Positions 55,855 through 64,000 of a stretch of DNA of 64,000 nt are shown here, piece by piece; the first letter of the stretch is position 1; each line of letters opens with the position of its first letter. The notes under the pieces are model-generated. The model saw nothing but the letters and a program-made list of their open reading frames with translations. It did no database searches and had not been told where the DNA came from. Source of the stretch: Globisporangium splendens (taxonomy: Eukaryota > Oomycota > Peronosporomycetes > Pythiales > Pythiaceae); the NCBI GenBank assembly GCA_006386115.1, contig VFIW01000021.1:248001-312000 (forward strand), read 5' to 3'. The position numbers were made by a program, and so were the translations under genes.

Positions 55855-58300
55855 TCATCTCGACACGATGCTCTTGGGTGTCGAGTGGTGGCTCGTGTGA
55901 CCCGAGCTGCTGAGCAAGCAGCTCAGCGCCGACGGCGCAAACTTGCTCGGACGGTGGTACTTGAGCGCGTAGTACGAGTCTTCGAACACGGCGACGACCT
56001 TGGAGAACGCAAAGCTGCTTGCGCTCACGTTGCGGTCCGGGTGGATCGGGTCCTCGATCACGAGCGCTGGTTTGCTCAGCTCCGAGCCCGGGTGGTCCGC
56101 GAGTCGATAGATGTACCCGCCGTCGCGGATCGAGAGACCGTTCTTCCGGTAGTCGAAGATGATCCCGAAAAACTCCAGCAGCATCATCGTGTGCTCACCC
56201 AGACACACATACCGTTGCTGCTGCTGGTTCGGAAGAGCCGACGTTTCCTCGTCGCTGTCGGCTGCGGAGGAGGACGAACTGCTGCTGCTGCTACTGCACG
56301 AGTCTTCGGTATCAGCGCTGCTACTCGTGACACTGACGGCATCTAACTGGGTCTCTGTGATTCCTGCTGATGTGGAACTGGTGGTGGTACTCGGCTTTGA
56401 TACCGACGATGACGCCTTCTTTGTAACTGTACTCGACGATTTCGAGCCTGCGGCCGCGGCAACAGCCGCCGCGTAGCTTGATGGTGGTGCTGCGGGTGCA
56501 GAACTCGACGACGCGTTCTTTTTCGACGCGGCATCGTCTTCCGAGACTTTTACGATCCCGGCTGCGACAGCCGCATAACTAAAGCGCTGCACGGGTGGAC
56601 TGCTGCTCTCTGTACCGGATGCCGAGCTGCTCTCGTTCTTCTTCCCTGTTTGTGTCTCGGACTCGGATCGTGTGAGCTGCTTTGGTCGCGACGACACGAT
56701 CGCAGCGTACGAGGACGTTGGCGTCGCGGCGACGGGTTGTTTCTTTGCGGGGGACCCAGCGTCACTCGCACTTGCTGTGTTGGCTGATTTTGCGGACGAC
56801 TCCGTTTTCGTGTCCACGACTTTGGCTTCTGCTGTTAGAGACGACGGCGCTGGAGGAAGCGAGCCCGACGCATAGATGGACGCTGCCTGGAAACACCGAT
56901 CGCCATTTCTCCACAGTTGCGCGAAATGGATGATCATGAGCACGATCGAGTACGAGCTCAGACCGCCCGTGTACGCGTCGTTCAGATCGCGTTCGCGCAA
57001 CAACTGCTTGAACACGACGGCGAGCGGGTACAGCTCCGGCAATTCCTGCGCGTACCGCTTGATGAGATCGCGTGCGATGAGTCCGCTGTGTGTCGCCGAC
57101 GACTCGAACGTGATGTCAATGGGCACACGCGTCGTGTCGGCGCTCACGAGCTTCAACACGGGGATCTTTGCGGTATCGAGCAGTACCAGCGAGTGGACCC
57201 ACGCCTGCGCTTCCAGCGCCTTCGCGAGTCGCCGAAAGTTGGTCACAGTCACAAGCACATCGTTCACTTCCACGACGTCCTGATACCCACATCAATACAG
57301 AACACACAAGGTTAATGGGTCGTTCATAGCTCCTCGTCCATTGAGTAAACTCGACGTACCAGGATCACGAGATCGACGTCACTGCTCGGAAGCCAGATGC
57401 CCGTCGAGTACGAGCCAAACGTCTCGACCTTGGAGTGCGGCCACAGCGACTGGACGCAATTGCGCACATTCGCGATCATCTCCTCAATGTGCACGGCCAT
57501 GTCGTCCACCGTATGGCGCGTGTACTGCGCGTACTCGAGGATCTCGGCATGTAACCTAGTGGTTCCAGTCAAGAGCCCAACAAATGAGGTTAGTAAGGTG
57601 ATCATTTCCGTCAACACCAAGCATATTGATAATAAATAGAACATACCGCTGGGTGACCGAGTCGCTCTTGGAGACGTCTTTGAGCGTGTTACCCCAGCTC
57701 GGGAGGCTCTTGGCGTTGGCGTTGGCGCCGCAACTTGGCGCGAGGAAGAGCGTGTGGTTGCGGCTCTTGAGACCATCCTGGTCCAGCGTCGTCGTACGAG
57801 TTGTCGTGGCAGCAGCAGCAGTATTTGATGAGGAAGACACTGCTGCCGTGTCCTTCGCGCCTGCTTTTCCACTCGCAGCCTGCTGCTTTGCCTGCTGCTT
57901 CTCCTTTTTCGTCGCTTTCCCCTGCTGCTTGTTCGCATCTAGATACACATACAAGCACAAAGAGTCATTAGATCAGCATGCCAGTCGTCGCACACATATA
58001 CACAAAGTTACACACACAACAATTAAGAAACAGCGACTCACTCTTCTTCGTGGCAGCAGGCGTCGTCGCTTTCTTGCTCGTTGGCGTCGCGCTCGAGTCC
58101 TGCGTCTGTCCCTGCTGCTGCGTCTGCTTGGCGCCATTATTCCCACTCTGCTGTTTGGCTCTGTTGGCGTTCGCACTGGCGCCAGCGGCGCTCTTCTTCT
58201 TCTTGAGCAGTGTCTGCTCGTCGTTCTTGCTGGGCGGCGGGACGCTGGCCGCCACCTGCCGCCGGTGGTCCACCATGAACGCCGCGTCGCGGTTCTTCAT
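55855..58300 (-). CDS. TENT4: Non-canonical poly(A) polymerase, TENT4/TRF4 (PAPD5) type
   Basis: Nucleotidyltransferase that adds short tails to nuclear RNAs for exosome decay. Four exons join in phase: 58300-58042, 57938-57647, 57555-57360, 57279-55855 (723 residues). The N-terminus is Lys/Gln/Ala low complexity. The catalytic palm (about 185-310) has FGSYSTGIWLPSSDVDLVIL with Asp243 and Asp245 and the third acid in VPIDITF (Asp304). The central PAP-associated domain has LYPLAVVFKQLLRERDLNDA and GLSSYSIVLMIIHFAQLW. A long Ser/Ala/Thr-rich insert (about 395-560) then splits the domain before YVCLGEHTMMLLEFFGIIFDY and the nucleotide-recognition region with ALVIEDPIHPDRNVSASSF. All three catalytic acids are present, so it should be active. 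Confidence 0.93.
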
Positions 58301-59258
58301 CCTCTCCTTTGTATATTGCGTCTATGCACACACACACACACACGCACACGCACACGCGCGCTCTTGGTCTTCGTCTCTGTATGTGAAGATGCGTCTGTGG
58401 GCGGAATGGCTGGATTGGCTTTGCTTTGTGAGTCAAAGTGCTGGTGAGAGCTTTGGCTACTGACCGAGTTTGTCGCTGTGTCGACCACGTCCGGTTGGAA
58501 TGGATGGAGAGCGCATCCAGAATAAAAACAGCAGCGGAACGCTGGTGCGCACGTGGACCCCTTATTAGGGGCGAGCTTGCATGCAGATCAAGCAAACAGT
58601 TGTAGTTGCGAACAAATAAAACCTCGACAAGGTTTGGTTCTTTATTTTGCAGGTTTCCGTTAAGTGCGTATGACTTCCCTTTTCCACTTTTGCATGAGAA
58701 AACTAGACCCCTTTTCGCTTGGCCACTCTGCAAATTGTTACTTCAGTCACCAATCGAAGCAACAGAACAGAGCTTGTGCATGTAAACGGGTTGCACGATG
58801 ATGGGGGCACACCCTTTAATTTGATCCTCAACACACCCATTTCACAAACGAACACAGTCACACTTTCCATTCACAACAAGCTGGATCCACGCAAATATAA
58901 ATTCTAAAGTATGCCATTCTTTCGCCAAACACGAATCAGGTTGTGCCATCTTTGTTTTTTTTTCGTGGTGCACCACCATCGAGCGCGCCACCGAAGCGCC
59001 AATCCGCATTTTCCATCAGCACCACTCAGCGCATTCCTCTCTCCACGAGCGCCCTCCATCGCCTCCATATTCGCGTTGCCGTTCTCTCCTTATTGCCGCC
59101 TCACCATAACAGCATCTCTCTATTTGTGTGGCGTGCCATATCCACAGCAGCTCCATCTTCGTTGGATCTCTCTCCCTCATTTTGGGGAAAGAGACCAGCC
59201 AGGTTCAGGAAGCCACACAAAATCTTGAAGAGCTCTGTTGATATCATTATAGAAAGCC
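58301..59258. promoter_or_regulatory. Divergent promoter region between TENT4 and the DUF547 gene
   Basis: About 960 bases with both promoters. It includes the CA/CG repeat beside the TENT4 start and a pyrimidine-rich, CCTCCAT-containing leader before 59259. No coding feature is supported. Confidence 0.45.
58326..58359. repeat. (CA)n microsatellite near the TENT4 start
   Basis: CA repeats grading into CACG and CGCG units, about 25 bases upstream of the TENT4 ATG on its coding strand, so probably in its 5' leader. Confidence 0.85.
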
Positions 59259-62200
59259 ATGCTGACGCCGGAGGTGCTGACGGACTTCGCGCTGCTGGCG
59301 ACGCTGAGCGCGCTCGTGCACTACTGTCTGGGTGCGTACGGACTCGTGGGTGCCGTGGCGGTCGCGACGCTCGTTGAGTACGGCGCCGAGCTGCTGGCGC
59401 TCGTGCTGGACCGAGTGGCGCACTACGATGGTTATGTCAAGAGCGCGATCGCGACGCAGGCGGCGAAGACCGTGGACACGATCAGAAGACGGCGCCGCAC
59501 GTGGAGCCATAACGGAAACGGGTCTATGCTGCAGGACGATGGCGACGATATGGATGGAGCTGTCTGTGAGCGAGAAAGCGACGAAAGCGATGCACAGCGA
59601 GAGGAATATGGCGACAATGAAGACCCGCGCGCGCTTCTGGAAGCAGACACGGTATCGGAACATGCAGCAGAGGAGGATGAGCGCGATCGTTTTGGAGCGG
59701 ATCTGCGCGATGGTCTCATAGGCGAAAGAGAGAGTCGAACTCTGGCAGAGCTCTCGCGGCTGATTGTCCGAGACGTTGGCAGTTCTCGCCGTCAGGAGCC
59801 ATTAGAACAGCGTCAAGACGAGTCACTGCCTGGAGATGTGGATGCTGTTGCTGCCATTCCGATCAGAGAAGACGACAACGTGATGCAAATGAACTCTCGC
59901 GCGCCGATCCCGTTCGAGAACGACTTGTTTGTGGGCCACGTGTACTTTTTTGTGCGCACGACGCCGGAAGATCCGCACTGGGCACATCTCTTCAGCGGCC
60001 GACGACGCATGTTCTGGATCCAGGTGCAGGGCAAGTTCAAGCGGCCGCCGAGAGGTACCGTGTACCTTGGCGGCGAGCTGCCGGCGCAGATCTCGCCGGG
60101 CATCTTCACGCGGAGCATCGCGCTCGTGATCATGGGCATCATCCAGCAGCTTGTGGGCAACGTGAACTTCAGCTTTGGCGACCTGGACAACGACGTCGTG
60201 CCGTCCATCGCGCTGCCGTTGTATCAATCAGCGGATCAGTTGATCGTGACACCTGCAGGCGAGATGCCGCCACGTCTGGGTGAGCGCGACTTTGGTGAAA
60301 GCGAGGCTGCGCGCAGACTCCGACGGCAAACGCCCGTGGGCAGCGAACAGTTTGTGGTCGGGGACACGTACTCGTTCGATTTCCACACGATGTACGTGGA
60401 TCTCACGCGCTGGAAGACTGCGAATCTCCCGGGACTGAGCGAGATGGAGCTGAGCACGTTCTTCGACTCGCTGCCGCTGCGCATGGTGGCGTACGATGTG
60501 CCGGCGGCACCCTCGGAGCGGCATATGCAGAAAGACAAGGCGTACTTGTTCAGCTTTGAAGTGGAATACGATCGCAATCACCAGACTCGACGACGGCATG
60601 AAAGAAGAACGAGACAGGAAACTCACTATAGACACACAAGGCAGCAGCTACTGCAGCAACCTCAATTGACGCGGACTGAGAGCGGCTACTCGGAGGACAC
60701 CACGGTGTCCGTCACGGGCGACGTGCTCAGCACCGAAGATGGCAGCGGCGGCGGCATGAGCAGCACGGTCGTGAGCGAAGCGAGTTCGTTTGACGACCAG
60801 AGTTTGAATTTCGACGAGGCGTTGTTTCTGCATCAGGAGAACTCTCAACGGCTGAGCACACTCGCGTTTACATACCTGTGTTGGCTCGAGGAAGTGGACG
60901 TTGCGACGGGCGTGCGGCGCGTCCACTACGTGTTTTCCGTCAAGCGGAGAGACGACGGCAGTGAACATCACCTTGCTGTTGTGAGCGCGTATGCGCTGCG
61001 TGGACTTCTGATTGGCCATCGTCGCAAGAAGCGCCAGCTCAAGCACCGGGACGACAATCTGCACGCGCTGCGGTTCCACAGTCAGTCCCGCATCGGCAGC
61101 TACAGCACGATCAGCAGCGAGGCATTCGCCATTACGCAGCGGCTCGTGAACCTCGTCGAGCAGACGTATCAGCGCCAACGCCAGCAGTTGGAGTCCAGAG
61201 TGTCGGATGGTCTCGTCGATCCTTTGAATGGAGAGCTCAACAATGACGACGATGACGAGGATGTGCTGTTCCAGTCGGCGTTGTACCAGTGTTTCTGTCA
61301 GCGCAACCAACTGCAAACCCCTCAAAGCACGAACGCGACGTGTTCGCCGTCGAAACTCGGTGTGAACCTGAGCAAACGCGACCGCGAAGAGCTCCGAGTG
61401 GTCTTTGAAGGTGTCGTGTACCGGTACTACTCGGATTCGTTTCTGCGGCAGGAGGTGCTGTTTGTGACCCACGACGAGCTGCTGTGGTACCGTTCGTACT
61501 CGTCGAGCGCCGAGAAGAACGTCTCGTGCTCCCGCGTGATCGGCGTCGAGGCTCTTAGTGGAATGCCAGGCACCACAATGGACGACTTGGACGAGAACGC
61601 TGCGTTTGTGTTCCAGATCAACACGTTTGCTGAGGAGATCGTGCTATGCGTCGGCACGGCACATGCGCGCGATACGTGGATCCGTGTGCTGCAGCAGCAT
61701 TGCTGCGTGCAGGCGAATGGCGATCGCTCGATGGAGACACCAGAGGATCTAGTCCAGGACCAGCCGCAATTGCACATCTGCTGTGCGACGAGCAAACCGT
61801 TGCAGCCCGCGAACCGCATCCAGTTGAACGCGCGCACACTGTTTCCTCGCAAACAATATCGCTTTGAAGATCCGCTGAAGATCGTACAGGATACGTTGAC
61901 ACGCGCCTTGCGGATCCATGAGCACCAGGGCGACAAGAGCGTCTCCATTGACGACATTGTAGCGTTCCTGAATACCGCGAGTGCGTTGCGCAGCATCGAC
62001 CTGCGATTTGTCGACCGCGAGTGCTCGCACGAGTACAAATTGTCGTTCTATCTGAATTTGTATCACGCTGTACTCGCGCATGCGATGATCGCGCACGGAT
62101 TCCCGCGTGGGAAGCACAAGTGGAGCCACTTCCTCAGGCACATGTGCTACAGCGTCGGGATCGTAGAGGAACAAGGCGGTGTAGAACAGCACAACCAAGT

Positions 62201-62762
62201 GAGTCTGTCGCTCGCAGAGATCGAGCACATGCTGCTGCGAAGCCGCATGCCGCACGCCGACGTGCCGCATGTGAACTTCGACTTTATGCATGGACTCCAT
62301 GGGAAACGCGTGGCTGCAGCACTCGCTGGCGTCGCGCATCCGGACTTCCGAATGATCTTTGCACTCGTGATGAATCAACCAGCGCACAAGGAGACTGTTG
62401 TCGTGTACGAGGCTGAGCGCGTCCACGAGCAGCTCAATACCGTCGCACAGCGGATCTTGGGTCACAACGAAGTCGCGTGTGATGAAAAAGATGAGAATGT
62501 GGTGCTGCTGCCGCGCATCTGCGAGTGGTACCGACTGGACTTCGGCGGCGGCGGCTCGCCCGTGTACTGCGTGCGCAAGTTGCTGGGCTTTCTGGACGCG
62601 CGCGTGCAGCAGCAGGTGCTCCGCGCACTGGAAGACGACCCACTGGCGACGCGCATCAAGTTTCGCGCGTTCCAGTACACACCTAAGGCCATGCTGCGAG
62701 AATTTAAAGTCGCTCGAGACGGTGGTGATAATTCTACGGATGGATTGAATGAAGTGAAATGA
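59259..62762 (+). CDS. Large membrane-anchored DUF1769, PH-like and DUF547 protein
   Basis: Single exon of 1167 residues. The N-terminus has one or two hydrophobic segments (LLATLSALVHYCLGAYGLVG, AVAVATLVEY), suggesting membrane anchoring. Residues 220-370 match DUF1769: NDLFVGHVYFFVRTTPED, MFWIQVQGKFKRPPRGTVYL, LGGELPAQISPGIF. A PH-like domain lies at about 705-820 (VVFEGVVYRYYSD, VLCVGTAHARDTWIRVLQQH). The C-terminus has DUF547 at about 900-1040, with the typical FYLNLYHAVLAHAMIAHGFP and following histidines. Between them are long acidic, Ser/Gln-rich linkers. The DUF1769-plus-DUF547 pairing is not one I know from characterised proteins. DUF547 functions are largely unknown, so no role is proposed beyond membrane association. 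Confidence 0.8.
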   Translation: MLTPEVLTDFALLATLSALVHYCLGAYGLVGAVAVATLVEYGAELLALVLDRVAHYDGYVKSAIATQAAKTVDTIRRRRRTWSHNGNGSMLQDDGDDMDGAVCERESDESDAQREEYGDNEDPRALLEADTVSEHAAEEDERDRFGADLRDGLIGERESRTLAELSRLIVRDVGSSRRQEPLEQRQDESLPGDVDAVAAIPIREDDNVMQMNSRAPIPFENDLFVGHVYFFVRTTPEDPHWAHLFSGRRRMFWIQVQGKFKRPPRGTVYLGGELPAQISPGIFTRSIALVIMGIIQQLVGNVNFSFGDLDNDVVPSIALPLYQSADQLIVTPAGEMPPRLGERDFGESEAARRLRRQTPVGSEQFVVGDTYSFDFHTMYVDLTRWKTANLPGLSEMELSTFFDSLPLRMVAYDVPAAPSERHMQKDKAYLFSFEVEYDRNHQTRRRHERRTRQETHYRHTRQQLLQQPQLTRTESGYSEDTTVSVTGDVLSTEDGSGGGMSSTVVSEASSFDDQSLNFDEALFLHQENSQRLSTLAFTYLCWLEEVDVATGVRRVHYVFSVKRRDDGSEHHLAVVSAYALRGLLIGHRRKKRQLKHRDDNLHALRFHSQSRIGSYSTISSEAFAITQRLVNLVEQTYQRQRQQLESRVSDGLVDPLNGELNNDDDDEDVLFQSALYQCFCQRNQLQTPQSTNATCSPSKLGVNLSKRDREELRVVFEGVVYRYYSDSFLRQEVLFVTHDELLWYRSYSSSAEKNVSCSRVIGVEALSGMPGTTMDDLDENAAFVFQINTFAEEIVLCVGTAHARDTWIRVLQQHCCVQANGDRSMETPEDLVQDQPQLHICCATSKPLQPANRIQLNARTLFPRKQYRFEDPLKIVQDTLTRALRIHEHQGDKSVSIDDIVAFLNTASALRSIDLRFVDRECSHEYKLSFYLNLYHAVLAHAMIAHGFPRGKHKWSHFLRHMCYSVGIVEEQGGVEQHNQVSLSLAEIEHMLLRSRMPHADVPHVNFDFMHGLHGKRVAAALAGVAHPDFRMIFALVMNQPAHKETVVVYEAERVHEQLNTVAQRILGHNEVACDEKDENVVLLPRICEWYRLDFGGGGSPVYCVRKLLGFLDARVQQQVLRALEDDPLATRIKFRAFQYTPKAMLREFKVARDGGDNSTDGLNEVK

Positions 62763-63631
62763 ATGGAAGTGGCGCTATGCGAAGAGCGCTCAAGCGTGTG
62801 GCTGTCAAGTGCGAGAACCAAGAGAATGCTGCAGTTTGCCAAAATGCAAAAGTTGCGGCTTTTGGCGTCAAGTGGAAATGATTGCGAAAATGCCAAAAAT
62901 TGCAACTTGTCGGACAAAAGGCGGATTTCTCATGTATTTGTGTTGTTTGTTTCGGAATTCGTCTATTTAATTACGCACTCACCAGCAGCGCCACATGTTC
63001 GCCATCAATCTCTTCTACCCTCCCCTTGTTTGTTTTGTTTGCTTGCTTCGTGTTGCTTGTTTGCTTCATCATTGTTTGCGTGGCGCATGGTAACGGCAGA
63101 GGCATGTCGCTGGGTACACCCGCGATGCAATCAGTTCCTGCTCATGTCTTTGTCGCTGGGTCGAGTCGAACGGGTGCGTTGTCTAGATGAGACCGCGTGT
63201 CTTCGCCGCCACCATAACTTTCAGAAAAACAGAACGCGTACGCAGCACACTCGCAACCCCATCCACCCATCTCTTCTCTCTCTGCAGCTTGCGCCATTTG
63301 CTGGTCTCTGTTGAATGAACAAGACGAACACCTTGAAGCTTCTTCTTGTCGCGGTTGCACTTTCTCCCGAGTCGATTTTGCGATTGCAGCCGCTCGACCA
63401 GTTTCTTTCTTGCTTGTCTTTGCAGCCACCGAAATCGCATCGCCAGCACAAAAATGTTGCAACGTTCCGCAAAACAACACACACACACACTGGGCAGGAA
63501 GAACGCGACGACGTCCACACGACGGTAATAAATGATACTTTACTACATTGCTTCTTGGGTGACGTCCGTCACCCACCGACAGACTCGATAGCTAGTGAGC
63601 TTGCTAGCTAGTGTTCCAGGGTCCCCGACGC
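62763..63631. other. Convergent intergenic region
   Basis: About 870 bases between gene ends. Short frames only; an AC run at about 63478-63491. No gene supported. Confidence 0.45.
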
Positions 63632-64000
63632 TCAAGACGAGGACGGCGGGGACGACGACGACGTCGTGGACGCTTCGCCGCCGTTGGACGTCGTGTCACT
63701 CGGCTCGTTGTGATGGTCCGTCGTGATCGATTCGAGCATCTTGACGATCCGCTCGTTCTTGTCCTTGATGTACTTTTCCTCGACGATCTTGAAGTGATGA
63801 CAATCACGGTCCGCACTGCAATAATAAATACAGCAAAAACAAACACAATGAGTAATTTGCCACACGTGCAACAATCAACAATACACAAAACTTACTTGTT
63901 GTACGGTGGGATCATGATATCCAAGAGCGCGCAACCATTATCTGTTGCTGCGTGGATCTGGTGGAGATTGAACCGCCGTGGATCCAGCCACATCGTCGAC
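63632..64000 (-). CDS. Thiol dioxygenase, ADO/plant cysteine oxidase type, 3' end only
   Basis: The last two exons of a gene that continues past the right edge: 64000-63896 and 63815-63632, joined in phase over an 80-nt intron. The encoded end, TMWLDPRRFNLHQIHAATD, then GCALLDIMIPPYNNADRDCHHF, matches the signature of the 2-aminoethanethiol dioxygenase/plant cysteine oxidase family (LLDILTPPYNPEEGRDCHYY in animals). These enzymes oxidise N-terminal cysteines or cysteamine and so report oxygen level. The metal-binding histidines lie upstream, outside the window. After the conserved part comes a charged helix and a Ser/Thr-rich tail ending SSPPSSS. A full gene cannot be judged here. Confidence 0.85.

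Overview
The window reads as nuclear DNA of an oomycete (Peronosporomycetes, stramenopile). This is inferred from the gene style: GC-rich exons, short GT-AG introns of roughly 60-110 nt with GTANGT-type donors, tight gene packing with about 100-550 bases between many convergent or divergent neighbours, a radial-spoke type LRR protein (flagellated stage), and a decayed Harbinger-like transposon. No prokaryotic operon features, CRISPR array or rRNA is seen. Exon joins given here were worked out by hand from splice sites and reading phase.

Layout. 0-10.6 kb: the 3' part of an OSCA/TMEM63-type channel (+), a PA-TM-RING ubiquitin ligase (-), an unassigned conserved-looking protein (-), a sugar-porter type MFS transporter (+) and a HINT3-like HIT protein (-). 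10.6-12.9 kb holds no supported gene. 12.9-31.7 kb is a dense housekeeping block: protein kinase (+), condensin II subunit NCAPG2 (-), chaperonin CCT1 (+), LRRC23-like ciliary protein with a one-base frameshift (-), a small acidic protein (-), nuclear exosome nuclease EXOSC10/RRP6 (+), CECR2-like chromatin protein (+), tRNA-dihydrouridine synthase DUS3 (-) and a 2-oxoglutarate oxygenase-like protein (+).

32-41 kb is the accessory part: an unassigned protein and a CENP-B/pogo HTH plus SAM protein (both -), poorly coding DNA, an IQ-C2-PH protein (+), a broken PIF/Harbinger transposon, and a palindrome-rich stretch. 41-64 kb: a 2684-residue ubiquitin-specific protease with an unusual domain set (+), an F-box/LRR protein (-), an NSUN2-like RNA methyltransferase that has lost its catalytic cysteine (+), a TENT4/TRF4-type poly(A) polymerase (-), a large DUF1769-PH-DUF547 protein (+), and the 3' end of a thiol dioxygenase (ADO/PCO) gene (-) running off the right edge.

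Several genes concern RNA processing (EXOSC10, TENT4, DUS3, NSUN2-like) or ubiquitin (PA-TM-RING, F-box/LRR, USP). They sit on both strands with separate promoters, so this is co-residence rather than evidence of an operon. The observations most worth following are the USP with MABP repeats placed inside its catalytic domain, the NSUN2-like pseudoenzyme, and the HTH-SAM protein that may be a domesticated transposase.
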